A stretch of DNA of 64,000 nucleotides from CAZVFX01 sp964626565 (lineage in GTDB: Bacteria > Myxococcota_A > UBA9042 > CAIXZC01). Below the pieces are notes generated by a model, which saw only the letters and a list, made by a program, of their open reading frames with translations, made no database searches and was not told the origin of the DNA. Location: the NCBI GenBank assembly GCA_964626565.1, contig CAZVFX010000018.1:16363-80362 (forward strand). The letters run 5' to 3'. Shown here piece after piece: positions 33,470 to 42,800 of this stretch (position 1 is the first letter of the stretch; each line of letters begins with the position of its first letter). The position numbers and the translations under genes are program-made.

Positions 33470-35149
33470 ATGTCTTTTGTCTATTTTATCTTGCTCCTAG
33501 GCGGGCTCATCTTCTTCCACGAGCTTGGCCATTTCATCCTGGCCAAGGCCATGGGAGTAAGGGTTATCACCTTTTCAATCGGCTTCGGCCCTTCCCTGAT
33601 CAGCAAAAAAATCGGCGAAACAGAATATCGCCTGGCCGCTATACCACTGGGCGGCTACGTGAAGATGTTCGGCGACGAAGTGGGCGAGGACGTCGGGGAC
33701 AAGGCGTTGGGCATCAAGGGCGACGAAGAGGTCGAGGACGACCCGGAACGGGCGTTTAACAACAAGCCGCTGTGGCGGCGCACCTTGATCGTCATGGCCG
33801 GACCGGTGTTCAACCTGTTGCTCCCGTTCATCGTCTTCTTCCTCGTCTACCTCACTTACACCGACCTGCTGCCATCATACATCGGTGCAGTGAAGAAGGA
33901 CGGGCCGGCTTGGAATGCCGGGATCCGGTCCGGGGACACCATCGTGAAGATGGATGGCGAAGAGGTGGACTACTGGTGGCAGATGGAGGAACGGATCAAC
34001 TCCTCCATCGGCACCGAAATCGAGGTGGAGCTGGCCCGGGGCGACAGCACTTTCACGACCAAGGTGATCCCGGAAGAGATCGAAATCGTCAAGCTCAAGC
34101 AGGTGGACCTGGTGGACCGGGAGGGACGCATCCAGGTGACACCGGTGTACGTCCGCCCCATGGTGGGCGTCAGGGAAGGGAGCCCGGTCTATACCGCCGG
34201 GCTCAGGAACTGGGATCTGGTGGTCGCGGTGAACGGCGAAAAGGTGAAATCCTTCGCCGACATGAAAGAACTGCTGGCTGCCAAAGGCGGTCACACTCTG
34301 GCTCTGTTGAGGGAGGAGCCGCTAGGACAGCTCGGGCACGCCAAGTTCACCCGGTTCGGAGACCCGCTGGAGGTGACCATCCAGGGCCCCGTATCCGATT
34401 CCGACCTTTACGAGGCGGAAATGGTGGTGCACCACGTAGACGAGGGTGGCGGAGCCGCGCTGGCCGGCTTGAAATCCGGAGACCGTATCATCTCGGTGGC
34501 CGGGCATGAGTTCCCTTTGTGGTACATCATGGAAACCTACCTGGCCGACAACATCGGCGACACTCACGAGCTGGTCTGGGAAGACGCATCAGGGCGCCAT
34601 ACCACCGACTTCAGGCTGACCCCGCTGACGATAAAAGGCGAGTTCAACGAAGAACGGCGGATAGTGAAATTCGGTGCGTACAACCACTCTTCCGTAGGGT
34701 CGCCGGAGCCGGCGAAGAACAACTCCCTGTTCGCTTTCGCCGCACACCAGACCTGGAAGGAGACCTACCAGGCCTACCGCATCACCTTATGGAGCGTGGC
34801 CGGCCTCATGGTCGGCAAAGTCCCAATCAAGGAGATGGGCGGCCCCATCCTCATCTACGACATGGCCTCCCGCACCGAAGAACACGGCTGGGAGTACTTC
34901 TTCCGCATCATGGTCTGGCTGTCCATTTCACTCGGGGTGATCAATCTGTTCCCCATCCCTATTCTAGATGGCGGCCACTTGCTGTTTTTCGCCATCGAAG
35001 CGATCATCCGAAGACCCGTTTCCATCAAGGTCCGGCAGATTGCCGCCTATGTGGGCCTGGTGCTCATCGGCTTGTTGATGATCGTGGTGTTCAAGAACGA
35101 TATCGCGCGCAACTGGGATTCCATCTCGAACTGGTTCTCATGGGGCTAA
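33470..35149 (+). CDS. rseP: Site-2 protease RseP family, three PDZ domains
   Basis: 559 residues, against about 450 in E. coli. The zinc motif HELGH is at residues 17-21 in the first membrane helix (GGLIFFHELGHFILAK), and the second active-site motif is NLFPIPILDGGHLLFF. Between them are three PDZ-like segments (AWNAGIRSGDTIVKMDGEEV; PVYTAGLRNWDLVVAVNGEK; AALAGLKSGDRIISVAGHEF). The enzyme cuts membrane-embedded segments of anti-sigma factors or signal peptides in the inner membrane. GGAGG precedes the ATG. tsaB overlaps its end by ten bases. The usual neighbours (dxr, cdsA) are absent. Confidence 0.93.
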   Translation: MSFVYFILLLGGLIFFHELGHFILAKAMGVRVITFSIGFGPSLISKKIGETEYRLAAIPLGGYVKMFGDEVGEDVGDKALGIKGDEEVEDDPERAFNNKPLWRRTLIVMAGPVFNLLLPFIVFFLVYLTYTDLLPSYIGAVKKDGPAWNAGIRSGDTIVKMDGEEVDYWWQMEERINSSIGTEIEVELARGDSTFTTKVIPEEIEIVKLKQVDLVDREGRIQVTPVYVRPMVGVREGSPVYTAGLRNWDLVVAVNGEKVKSFADMKELLAAKGGHTLALLREEPLGQLGHAKFTRFGDPLEVTIQGPVSDSDLYEAEMVVHHVDEGGGAALAGLKSGDRIISVAGHEFPLWYIMETYLADNIGDTHELVWEDASGRHTTDFRLTPLTIKGEFNEERRIVKFGAYNHSSVGSPEPAKNNSLFAFAAHQTWKETYQAYRITLWSVAGLMVGKVPIKEMGGPILIYDMASRTEEHGWEYFFRIMVWLSISLGVINLFPIPILDGGHLLFFAIEAIIRRPVSIKVRQIAAYVGLVLIGLLMIVVFKNDIARNWDSISNWFSWG

Positions 35150-35892
35150 GAGCAAAGAAGGGCAAACGGCGTTACCGGGGCGGAGCCCGGTCCATCGAAG
35201 GCCCGCTGCTGCTCTGCGTGGATACGTCGGGCGACTGGATGAATGTTGCGCTGAGCAAGGGGGACACTTTGTTGGCGCTTCACTCCTCGTACCAGCGCCA
35301 CTCCCACGCCCGGGGCCTCTTGCCCGCGATCGAGACCGTGCTCGCCAATCACGAATTGAGCCTGGACGACGTGGATACATACGGCGCCTGCCTCGGCCCG
35401 GGATCGTTTACCGGCCTCAGGGTCGGTATTGCGACGGTCAAATCGTTTTGCTGGGCCCGTAACAAATTGGCGGTGGGCGTCTCGGCCACCTCCCTGCTGG
35501 CCGCGGCCGCACCCGACGACGGCCTCATCGGTTGCGCCATCGACGCCAAGAAGGGGGAGGTCTATTTCGGTCTGTACCGACGCGAGGAGGGGGAACTGCA
35601 CACCCTGGTTGAGCCCTTCGTGGCAAAACCGGCGGAAGGGCTGTTGCGCCTGCAGGATGCCGCACCGGGCAAGCTCACCCTGCTGGGTTCCGCTTGCCAG
35701 GCGTATGAAGAAGAACTGAAAAAGACGGCGTCCGGCGCCGTCGCTTTTGCGCCCCGCGACCTGGGCGTACCTTCCCCAGCTTTGCTGGCTCAACTTTGCA
35801 AGGCCGAGCTCGCCGCCGGCCGCATCGTAGACGGCGACACCCTGGAGCCGGCTTACGTACGACCGCCGTCCATATCCAAGCCCAAGAAATAG
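35140..35892 (+). CDS. tsaB: tRNA threonylcarbamoyladenosine biosynthesis protein TsaB
   Basis: 250 residues of the ASKHA-fold TsaB family: LLLCVDTSGDWMNVALSKGD, RHSHARGLLPAIETVLANHE and the glycine loop YGACLGPGSFTGLRVGIATV. With TsaC, TsaD and TsaE it makes t6A37 in tRNAs decoding ANN codons; the partners are not in the window. The chosen ATG at 35140 lies inside the end of rseP and adds about 18 basic residues before the conserved start (KKGKRRYRG), slightly longer than usual. The stop at 35890-35892 abuts the convergent lexA stop. Confidence 0.93.
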   Translation: MGLRAKKGKRRYRGGARSIEGPLLLCVDTSGDWMNVALSKGDTLLALHSSYQRHSHARGLLPAIETVLANHELSLDDVDTYGACLGPGSFTGLRVGIATVKSFCWARNKLAVGVSATSLLAAAAPDDGLIGCAIDAKKGEVYFGLYRREEGELHTLVEPFVAKPAEGLLRLQDAAPGKLTLLGSACQAYEEELKKTASGAVAFAPRDLGVPSPALLAQLCKAELAAGRIVDGDTLEPAYVRPPSISKPKK

Positions 35893-36522
35893 TCAGGCCA
35901 TCTTCCGGAACAACGAAACGACTATGCCCTGGATCAAGGTTTCTCTGGCGTCCTCTTCTGAGATGTAGATCGGCTCCATCTCCCGATTGGCGGGTTGGAG
36001 GCGAATGCGGCCACGCTCCCGGTAGAAACGTTTGACCGTGGCTTCACCGTCGATGAGGGCCACCACCACCGCCCCCGCTGGAGCGGTGGACTGCTGCTTG
36101 ACAAGGATGACGTCGCCGTCGTGAATCCCATCCTCGATCATGGAGTCCCCGACCACGTTCAACGCAAACAAGCTGTTCCCGGGACCGGTGAACATAGGGT
36201 CCACGCCGACATGGCCTTCTACGTTCTCTTCGGCCAGGAGCGGCACCCCCGCCGCGATGCGGCCGAGGATCGGGATCTGTGACAGAGTGGGGCGCTCTTC
36301 TTCCCGCTCTTCTTTGTAGATGATCGTGATCCCGCGCGAGCGTGAGCGCCCGCGCATAATGGCGCCCTTGCGCTCCAGCGCGGCCAGGTGGTCGTTCACT
36401 GCGTTGGTGGATTTGATCCCCAGCGCAGCCCCGATATCGCGGATCGTGGGCGGATAACCCTCGTCAGCGATGAACTCCTCGATAAAAGCCAGTACCTGTG
36501 TCTGTCTTGGGGACAGTTTCAT
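35893..36522 (-). CDS. lexA: SOS repressor LexA
   Basis: 209 residues. An N-terminal winged helix (RQTQVLAFIEEFIADEGYPP; RDIGAALGIKSTNAVNDHLA) is joined to the S24 self-cleaving domain. The cleavage site is Ala91-Gly92 (GRIAAGVPLLAEE), the nucleophile Ser127 (NVVGDSMIEDGI) and the general base Lys164 (DGEATVKRFYRE). It represses DNA-damage genes until RecA filaments trigger self-cleavage. GGAGG sits four bases before the ATG. Its own promoter carries a perfect GAAC-TTTT-GTTC box, implying autoregulation. Confidence 0.97.
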   Translation of the reverse strand: MKLSPRQTQVLAFIEEFIADEGYPPTIRDIGAALGIKSTNAVNDHLAALERKGAIMRGRSRSRGITIIYKEEREEERPTLSQIPILGRIAAGVPLLAEENVEGHVGVDPMFTGPGNSLFALNVVGDSMIEDGIHDGDVILVKQQSTAPAGAVVVALIDGEATVKRFYRERGRIRLQPANREMEPIYISEEDARETLIQGIVVSLFRKMA

Positions 36523-36551
36523 CTCTCCTCCGACACTTCCGCCAGCTTAGG

Positions 36552-36580
36552 ATCGTACTGAACTTTTGTTCAGGAGGCAA
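36552..36580 (-). promoter_or_regulatory. lexA promoter
   Basis: Minus-strand TTGCCT (36580-36575) and TACGAT (36557-36552) are exactly 17 bases apart, with a start near 36545. The whole spacer is occupied by the LexA box. Confidence 0.6.
36558..36573. promoter_or_regulatory. LexA operator (SOS box)
   Basis: CTGAACTTTTGTTCAG is a perfect 6-4-6 palindrome containing GAAC-N4-GTTC. It fits the Gram-positive-type SOS box and differs at one position from the Myxococcus LexA consensus as I recall it (CTRHAMRYBYGTTCAGS). Position inside the promoter spacer is ideal for repression. Confidence 0.85.
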
Positions 36581-36627
36581 GAACAAATTCGAAACGCCGC
36601 CCCCACTGCTGCCCGGTCTGCCGAAGT

Positions 36628-36657
36628 TTGACTTGGGTATCAGGCGGTTACTATGAT
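36628..36657 (+). promoter_or_regulatory. Promoter of the Asp-rich lipoprotein gene
   Basis: TTGACT (36628-36633) and TATGAT (36652-36657) are spaced 18 bases apart. A start near 36664 supports the GTG start at 36691 over earlier in-frame starts. Confidence 0.6.
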
Positions 36658-36690
36658 AGAATGATAAGTGGCCCCCGCGGGGAGTACAAC

Positions 36691-38169
36691 GTGCTGCAAA
36701 CCCTTTCCAAGACTTCCGTCTGCCTGGTGATCCTCACATTGGTAGCTTGTGAACTTGAGTTTGAGCCGGAGGTCTACGAAACCGCGTCCGGAGAAGCCTA
36801 TGTCGAAGCGTGGATACCTCCCGACGTGGTGGAGGTCGCGGAAGATACCCCCGGAGAGGTCGAAGAAGAGGTAATCCCGGAAGTCATCGAAGAGGTGGTT
36901 GAGGACGTGGCTGCAGACGTTGTGCCCGAGGTTGTGGACCCGTGCGCGGTGGACACTGATGGTGACGGTGTCGGAAACTGCGAAGACGACGATGACGACA
37001 ACGACGAGGTCCCTGATTTCGTCGACATCTGCCCCTTGACCTACGACCCGGACCAGGACGACGAGGACGATGACGAAATCGGGGATCCGTGCGACCCTGA
37101 CGATGATAACGACGGGATCCTCGACGAGGACGACATGTGCCCCAAAGATTGGGATGAGCCGGGGCAACCCCAGATGGACAGCGACGAAGACGGCCTGGGC
37201 AACTCCTGCGACCCGGACGACGACAACGACGGGCTTTACGACCAGATGGACCCATGCCCCCTGGATTTCAGCCCCAACCCCACCGACCTGGATGGCGACG
37301 GAATACCGAGCGCCTGCGACGACGACATGGACGGCGATGCCATTGCCAACAAGTGGGACAATTGCGATGAGGTCTTCAACCCGGACCAGGAGGATTTCGA
37401 CAACGATTGGGACGGTGACGCTTGCGACGACGACGACGACAACGACACAATCAAGGACATCATCGATAACTGCCCGGCCCTTTTTAATCCGGTGCAGTGC
37501 GACATCGACAGCGACACCATCGGGTCCGATTGCGACGATGACAAGGACGGAGACGGCGCGCCCAACCAGATGGACAACTGCTCATATCTGGAGAATCCGA
37601 CCCAGGAGGACACCGACCAGGACGGTATCGGCGATGAATGCGATGAGGACCCGGACGGAGACGGACTGTTCAAGTGGGAAGACCCGTGTGTCCACACCGC
37701 GGCCGAAACGTGTGACGACGCTGACGCGGACGGCATAGCCGAAGAAGATGACAACTGCCCCGACCTGCCCAACGCGCTTCAGACCGACCTGGACGGTGAC
37801 GGCGTGGGTAATGTCTGCGACCCCGACCTGGACGGAGACGGCGTCGACAACGTCGATGACAACTGCCCCTTCGCGACCGGAGGCGGAGCTGATATCGATG
37901 GAGATGGCGTCGGCGATGACTGCGACGTCGACATGGACGGCGACGGGATCTCCAACATTGGCGACAACTGCATCTCGGTCCCCAACCCGTCTCAGAAAGA
38001 CACCGACTACGATATGATCGGAAACGCGTGCCAGGATGACGATGACAAGGACGGCATCCTGGACGAGCTGGACAACTGCCCCTACTATCCCAATCCCGGT
38101 CAAGAGGATAGCGACGAAGACGGCCTGGGTGACAACTGCGACCCCAAAGTGAGCGTGTTGAATCTCTAG
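36691..38169 (+). CDS. Thrombospondin type-3-repeat lipoprotein
   Basis: 492 residues from GTG at 36691 (GGGGAG at six-base spacing). The lipobox is LTLVAC near residue 15-20. A Glu/Val-rich spacer (EVIPEVIEEVVEDVAADVVP) is followed by about a dozen type-3 units of the DxDxDGxGDxCDxDxDxDGxxDxxDNCP kind (DTDGDGVGNCEDDDDDNDEV; DNCPYYPNPGQEDSDEDGLG). These bind many calcium ions in homologues and form a rigid rod. No separate enzymatic domain is present. It starts on the opposite strand from lexA but lies beyond the LexA box, so SOS control is not implied. Confidence 0.85.
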   Translation: MLQTLSKTSVCLVILTLVACELEFEPEVYETASGEAYVEAWIPPDVVEVAEDTPGEVEEEVIPEVIEEVVEDVAADVVPEVVDPCAVDTDGDGVGNCEDDDDDNDEVPDFVDICPLTYDPDQDDEDDDEIGDPCDPDDDNDGILDEDDMCPKDWDEPGQPQMDSDEDGLGNSCDPDDDNDGLYDQMDPCPLDFSPNPTDLDGDGIPSACDDDMDGDAIANKWDNCDEVFNPDQEDFDNDWDGDACDDDDDNDTIKDIIDNCPALFNPVQCDIDSDTIGSDCDDDKDGDGAPNQMDNCSYLENPTQEDTDQDGIGDECDEDPDGDGLFKWEDPCVHTAAETCDDADADGIAEEDDNCPDLPNALQTDLDGDGVGNVCDPDLDGDGVDNVDDNCPFATGGGADIDGDGVGDDCDVDMDGDGISNIGDNCISVPNPSQKDTDYDMIGNACQDDDDKDGILDELDNCPYYPNPGQEDSDEDGLGDNCDPKVSVLNL

Positions 38170-38174
38170 CAATA

Positions 38175-38206
38175 AGCTGTGAGCTTTGAGCTGTGAGCTG
38201 TGAGCC
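38175..38206. repeat. Dispersed repeat (GAGCTGTGAGC family), copy 1
   Basis: AGCTGTGAGCTTTGAGCTGT and further units lie directly after the Asp-rich lipoprotein stop. A second copy at 49156-49181 contains the start codon of the O-antigen-ligase-like gene. Confidence 0.75.
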
Positions 38207-38229
38207 AACCGGGGGGCCGACGCTGCGCC

Positions 38230-38257
38230 TTGGTTCCTGCAAGAATCCTGCTATAAT
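38230..38257 (+). promoter_or_regulatory. Promoter of the barrel/lipase/trmH gene set
   Basis: A perfect TATAAT (38252-38257) is preceded by a weak TTGGTT (38230-38235) with 16 bases between. A start near 38264 favours the ATG at 38286 or 38274 as first codon. Confidence 0.5.
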
Positions 38258-38285
38258 GACGGCAAGCTTGCGTATGAGGCGTCGG

Positions 38286-39869
38286 ATGCTGCGAATCATT
38301 ACCCGGATCTGTCTGCTGCTGCCAGCCGTATTCGTACTGGCGGAAGCGGGGCCGGTGCGGAGTCAATCAGGGGTATCCTACTGGTTGGTCGATGATGGCG
38401 TTACCGCCTCGCTCCACGGTGACTACCGGGTACGGTTCGCTTCCGGAAACGAGTTCCTGCTGGATGCGGAAGGGACGGAGCACGACCCCGGAGAGTGGGT
38501 CTACCACCGCCTGCGCGTCGAGCCCGAGTTGGAGCTTTCCGACCGGTTTCTACTGGCCTCCCAACTAGACCTGGTCGACGGCAACATCTGGGGACAGACT
38601 TCAGACATAGCCGCTGACTACCTGTTGAATCCACAGGATAAGAACCGGGGGTTCGCTTCTTTCGAAATCAGAAAGCTGCATTTGCGCTGGGACACACCTG
38701 CAGGCCGGCTCACCGCCGGCCGCCAGACCAGCCGCTGGGGGCTGGGGATCCTGGCCAACGGGGGCGAGGAAGATACGGTTTTCGCCGACGCCCGCACCGG
38801 CGACATCGTGGAACGGGTCATGTTCGCCGCCGATCTGGCCGGCGGCTGCCAGGACTGCGACAGTGCGGGGCGGCTGGTATTGGCCATTGGCGCAGACCTG
38901 GTGCACCGGGACGAAAACGCGGACTACGACGCCGGCGACCGCGCCTACCAGGGAGTTGCCTCCCTCTACTATCAGGACGAGGCCCTTTTCGTCGGGGCGT
39001 ACGGCGTCTACCGCACCCAGGAAGACCGCAAGGAAGTGCTCTACTCCGCCGAGGCCGATGGAGATGCCGCAATTTCGGCGCCCCTGCCCCGCACCTCTCT
39101 TGACGTCTGGGCCATGGACCTGTTCCTGCGTTGGACGATGACCGCACCCGGGGTCGCGTTTTCACTGGCAGGGGAAGGACTCTGCATCATCGGAGAAACC
39201 ACACGCGGGGTGACCGAGGACCACCCGGACGAAATGGCCATCAGGCAGTTCGGCGGCGCGCTGGAGGCTCGTCTGGAACTACCCGATGCCGGCATAAGAA
39301 CTGCTCTGGAATCCGGATACGCTTCAGGCGATGGCAAATCCACGGACGGTGTAATGAGTGGTCTAAAATTCGATCCCGGCTACCAGGTAGGCATGATCAT
39401 GTTCGATGAGGTCCTGGACAACGTGTCTGCGTACTGGACCCACAACCTGGCAGACCCGGGCGCAGGTGCAGCGCCTCCGTCGGGAGTACGGTATGCGCCG
39501 ACCAACGGCTCGGTGGCTGGTGCTTTCTACGTCGCGCCCACGGTTCTCTACAACCCTATCGCCTCCCTGCAGCTTCAGTTGGGCGGCGTATGGGCCATGA
39601 CCCCACGAGGGCTGGTAGACCCGTATCGCACGGCCTCTCTCAGCGGCGGGTATCCCGTTACCCCCTTTGACGCCGAGGCCGACACCGCGGTGCTGGGCTA
39701 CGAAATAGACACCGGGCTGAAATGGGATCTTCCCCTCGATTCGGGACCAAAGATGTGTCTCGGCGCCCAGGCGGGGGCATTCCTCCCCGGTGGGGCTCTG
39801 GACGGGCCCGGAGGAAAGGGAATGCAGCCGGTTTGGAAGACCCGCATACTCATGGATCTGGGGTGGTGA
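38286..39869 (+). CDS. Putative outer-membrane beta-barrel protein
   Basis: 527 residues from ATG at 38286 (GAGG at six-base spacing). A signal peptide (MLRIITRICLLLPAVFVLAE) is cleaved near VRSQS. The mature part is a run of amphipathic beta strands with alternating hydrophobic residues, and the last residue is aromatic (RILMDLGW), as expected of an outer-membrane barrel. The segment RLTAGRQTSRWGLGILANGG resembles the early strands of alginate-export-type barrels, but the family is uncertain. The stop overlaps the next start as TGATG, so barrel and lipase-like lipoprotein are probably made together. Confidence 0.72.
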   Translation: MLRIITRICLLLPAVFVLAEAGPVRSQSGVSYWLVDDGVTASLHGDYRVRFASGNEFLLDAEGTEHDPGEWVYHRLRVEPELELSDRFLLASQLDLVDGNIWGQTSDIAADYLLNPQDKNRGFASFEIRKLHLRWDTPAGRLTAGRQTSRWGLGILANGGEEDTVFADARTGDIVERVMFAADLAGGCQDCDSAGRLVLAIGADLVHRDENADYDAGDRAYQGVASLYYQDEALFVGAYGVYRTQEDRKEVLYSAEADGDAAISAPLPRTSLDVWAMDLFLRWTMTAPGVAFSLAGEGLCIIGETTRGVTEDHPDEMAIRQFGGALEARLELPDAGIRTALESGYASGDGKSTDGVMSGLKFDPGYQVGMIMFDEVLDNVSAYWTHNLADPGAGAAPPSGVRYAPTNGSVAGAFYVAPTVLYNPIASLQLQLGGVWAMTPRGLVDPYRTASLSGGYPVTPFDAEADTAVLGYEIDTGLKWDLPLDSGPKMCLGAQAGAFLPGGALDGPGGKGMQPVWKTRILMDLGW

Positions 39870-42800
39870 TGAAGAAACGGGCGCTGGTGGCAATAACGTT
39901 GATCCTCGCGGCGTGTACCGCTGAGCCGCCCGCGGGGCTTGCCCCGGCCGCGACGGAAACGGGAGCGCCGGTGGTGGTTTTCGACCCGGAGGCAAAGCCT
40001 CTGCCTGAGATTCCGCTGCCCAACGACCTGGCCACCCGGCTGGATCCCGACGAACCGGCCACCGGACGTCGTATCAACGTAAGCCTGGACGCGCCCACCG
40101 AGATGGAGAGGGAGGTGCGGCGGAAGGCCTCGCTGGCCAACGGCTTCGGCATAAATTCGCCCATTACCGTCAGCTTCACCAGCCCACTCGATCTGGCCGA
40201 CTTGAAGGCGCGCCACCAGCACAACCTGGACTTCAAGGACGACGCGGTGTTCGTTATTGACGTAACGCCGGGTTCCCCTTCCTACCTGGACCCGGTTCCC
40301 CTCGACATGGGGCAGGGGAACTTCCCGGTCACCGTGAAGGACTTCGACATGTTCTTCATGAACGACCCCCGCGCGGCCAGCACCAACGTGCTGTTCGAGA
40401 CGGTGGGAGAGGACGTCAACGGCGACGGGATGCTGGACCCGTGGGAGGACACCGACTTTGACGGCGTCCTGGACATGCCCAATGTACATCCGGACGATGC
40501 GGACCCGGTGGACGCACTCCTCACCTTCTACGAAAAGGAAACCGACACATTGATCCTCAGGCCCCTCCTGCCGCTGCGCCAGGAAACCACGTACGCAGTG
40601 GTTCTCACCAAGCGCCTGGTGGGCCTTGAGGGGGTCCCGGTTGCCTCGCCCTTCCCCTACATCAACCACGCCAGCCAGAACGATGCGCTGGCGCCTCTCG
40701 AAAAAGCACTGCACCAGATCAAATGGGGGATGGATCTCGAAGACGTGGCGTTTGCATGGACCTTCACCACGCAATCGGTAACCCGTGATCTGGAGGTACT
40801 CAGGGCAGGGCTCAACGGCAAAGGAGCTTTCGGCTGGCTTGCGCCCCACTACCCGGTCAGCGGGGTAACGCTGCACAAGATCAGCGGCCAGGGAAACCAA
40901 CCGGCGTACCTGGCCCGACTGGGCCAATTCGCGGACACGCTGCTGCCCATCGCCGAGGCTGCGGTGGACAACCCCCAGGCCGCCCAGGCGCTGGTAGAAG
41001 ATCTGAAGCAGATCGACTACCTGGTGGCAGGTCGCTTCCGCGTCCCGTATTTTCTCGAAGACAAGGACGGCATTGCGACCAAGTCGTACCCCGCGGACGA
41101 TGACGAAGACTTCCAAATCGATTTGACCAGCGGCGACGCGGCGGTGGGGGAGCGATGGGTGCCCTTTATCTGCACAATACCGAAGAAGGCTGAGAACTGC
41201 GCCAACGGAAGGGAACCTATATGCACGGAACGCCGAGTCTGCCATGGCGGGAAGTGTGACGAAGAGGAGGTGTGCAACTGCCAGCCGTACCCGGTAGTGA
41301 TATACGGGCACAGTTACGGTGGCATGAAGTTCGAGGCCCTCGGCTTTGCCGGCCGGCACGCAGCCTTCGGCCTGGCCACTTGCGCCCTTGATGCACCCGG
41401 TCACGGCCTGGACCTGGCCACCCTGCCCATCGACCTGGGGGAAGGCCAGAAACTGACGGTGGGAGAGGTGCTGGCGCCGTATCTTGATTCGTACGATATT
41501 CCCGGCGTGATGAGCGTGCTTTCGGACCACCGGTCCAGGGACTTGAATAACGACGGCATCCCCGATGCGGGAGCTGATTTCTGGACTCACGACCTGTTCC
41601 ACACCCGGGATGTGGTGCGGCAGACGGTGGTGGACCATCTCCAGTTCCTGCGCATTTTGAGAAGTTTTGACGGAGAGTCGGTGTTGCCGTTCGACGTCGA
41701 CGGCGACGGGGCCGTGGATCTGGCCGGCGATTTCGACGGCGACGGTCAGGTAGACCTGGGCGGCCCCGAGGTGAAGTATACCGCCTGGGGCCAATCGCTG
41801 GGCGGCCTCGTGTCTCCCATGGTCGCGGCGCTGGAGCCGGCCATCGAAGCGGTGGCGCCTTCCGCGGGCGGCGCCGGGTTGTTCGACCTGGCTATGCGCG
41901 CGACCAACCCGGGAATACCGGAGGCGATGTTCCTCCCGCTGCTCGGGCCCTTCGTAGTCGGCTACTCTCTAGGCGACGGCAGCTCCGCACTTGCCTTCCT
42001 GGTTCAAGACACCAAAGACAACCTCCCTGTGCAATCCCTGCTACCGTTTCACGAGTTGACGTTGAAACCCGGAGACCTGGCGGTATTGCGAAACCTGAAG
42101 AACGGCGGCATGGACTGGGCCGTGGTCAACCATGAGGGGGGCTTCCGGCTCGCGGTGCCGACGGACGCACTGGGGGCTTCAGACAAGCGCGTCACCCTGG
42201 ATATGGACCCGACCGGAGGTAAGATCCCGGTAAAAACCATGGATACCGAGAGTCTGGGCGACCCCCTGAAGTTGGAAATCTACGACGGGCCGACCAACAT
42301 GCTGGTGGCCGGCATTTCGCAATTCGGCAACGACGTGACCTACCAGGGCGCCACCTATGGTGCAGGTGCGCCGCTGGTGGCGCTGGCCTCAGGACTGGGG
42401 CTGAAGCGGGGAACGCCGGAGTTGAGGCGATACCTCAGCTTTGCCTCCATGATCATGGATCCGGGGGACCCGGTGGGCTACCTTCCACATCTGCGTGGAG
42501 ACCCGCTGGCTGTTGGCGCCGGAGAAGCATCAACGGGAGCCGACCCGGGTGCGAGCCTTCTCGTCATTCCGTCGGCGGGCGACACCAACGTTCCCGCGGC
42601 GGTGGGCATTGCCCAGGCCAGGGCAGCGGGAATCATCGAGCTGTTCAAGTCGAGTTCGCGCTACTGCGTTTCCGCTGAAATGTGTGGCGAGGACGTGACC
42701 CTGGAGCGCAGTCCGGTGTGCGGATATGTAGGAGAATGCCTCACGGAAAACCAGGTACTCACCCACCACTACGTCTACGAGGGATTGTTCAACCGCAAGC

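Noticed and set aside
39698..41794. Long open frame on the minus strand (about 700 codons)
   Set aside because: It lies opposite the lipase-like lipoprotein, has no recognisable domain and no signal for translation; GC-rich DNA often leaves the opposite frame open.
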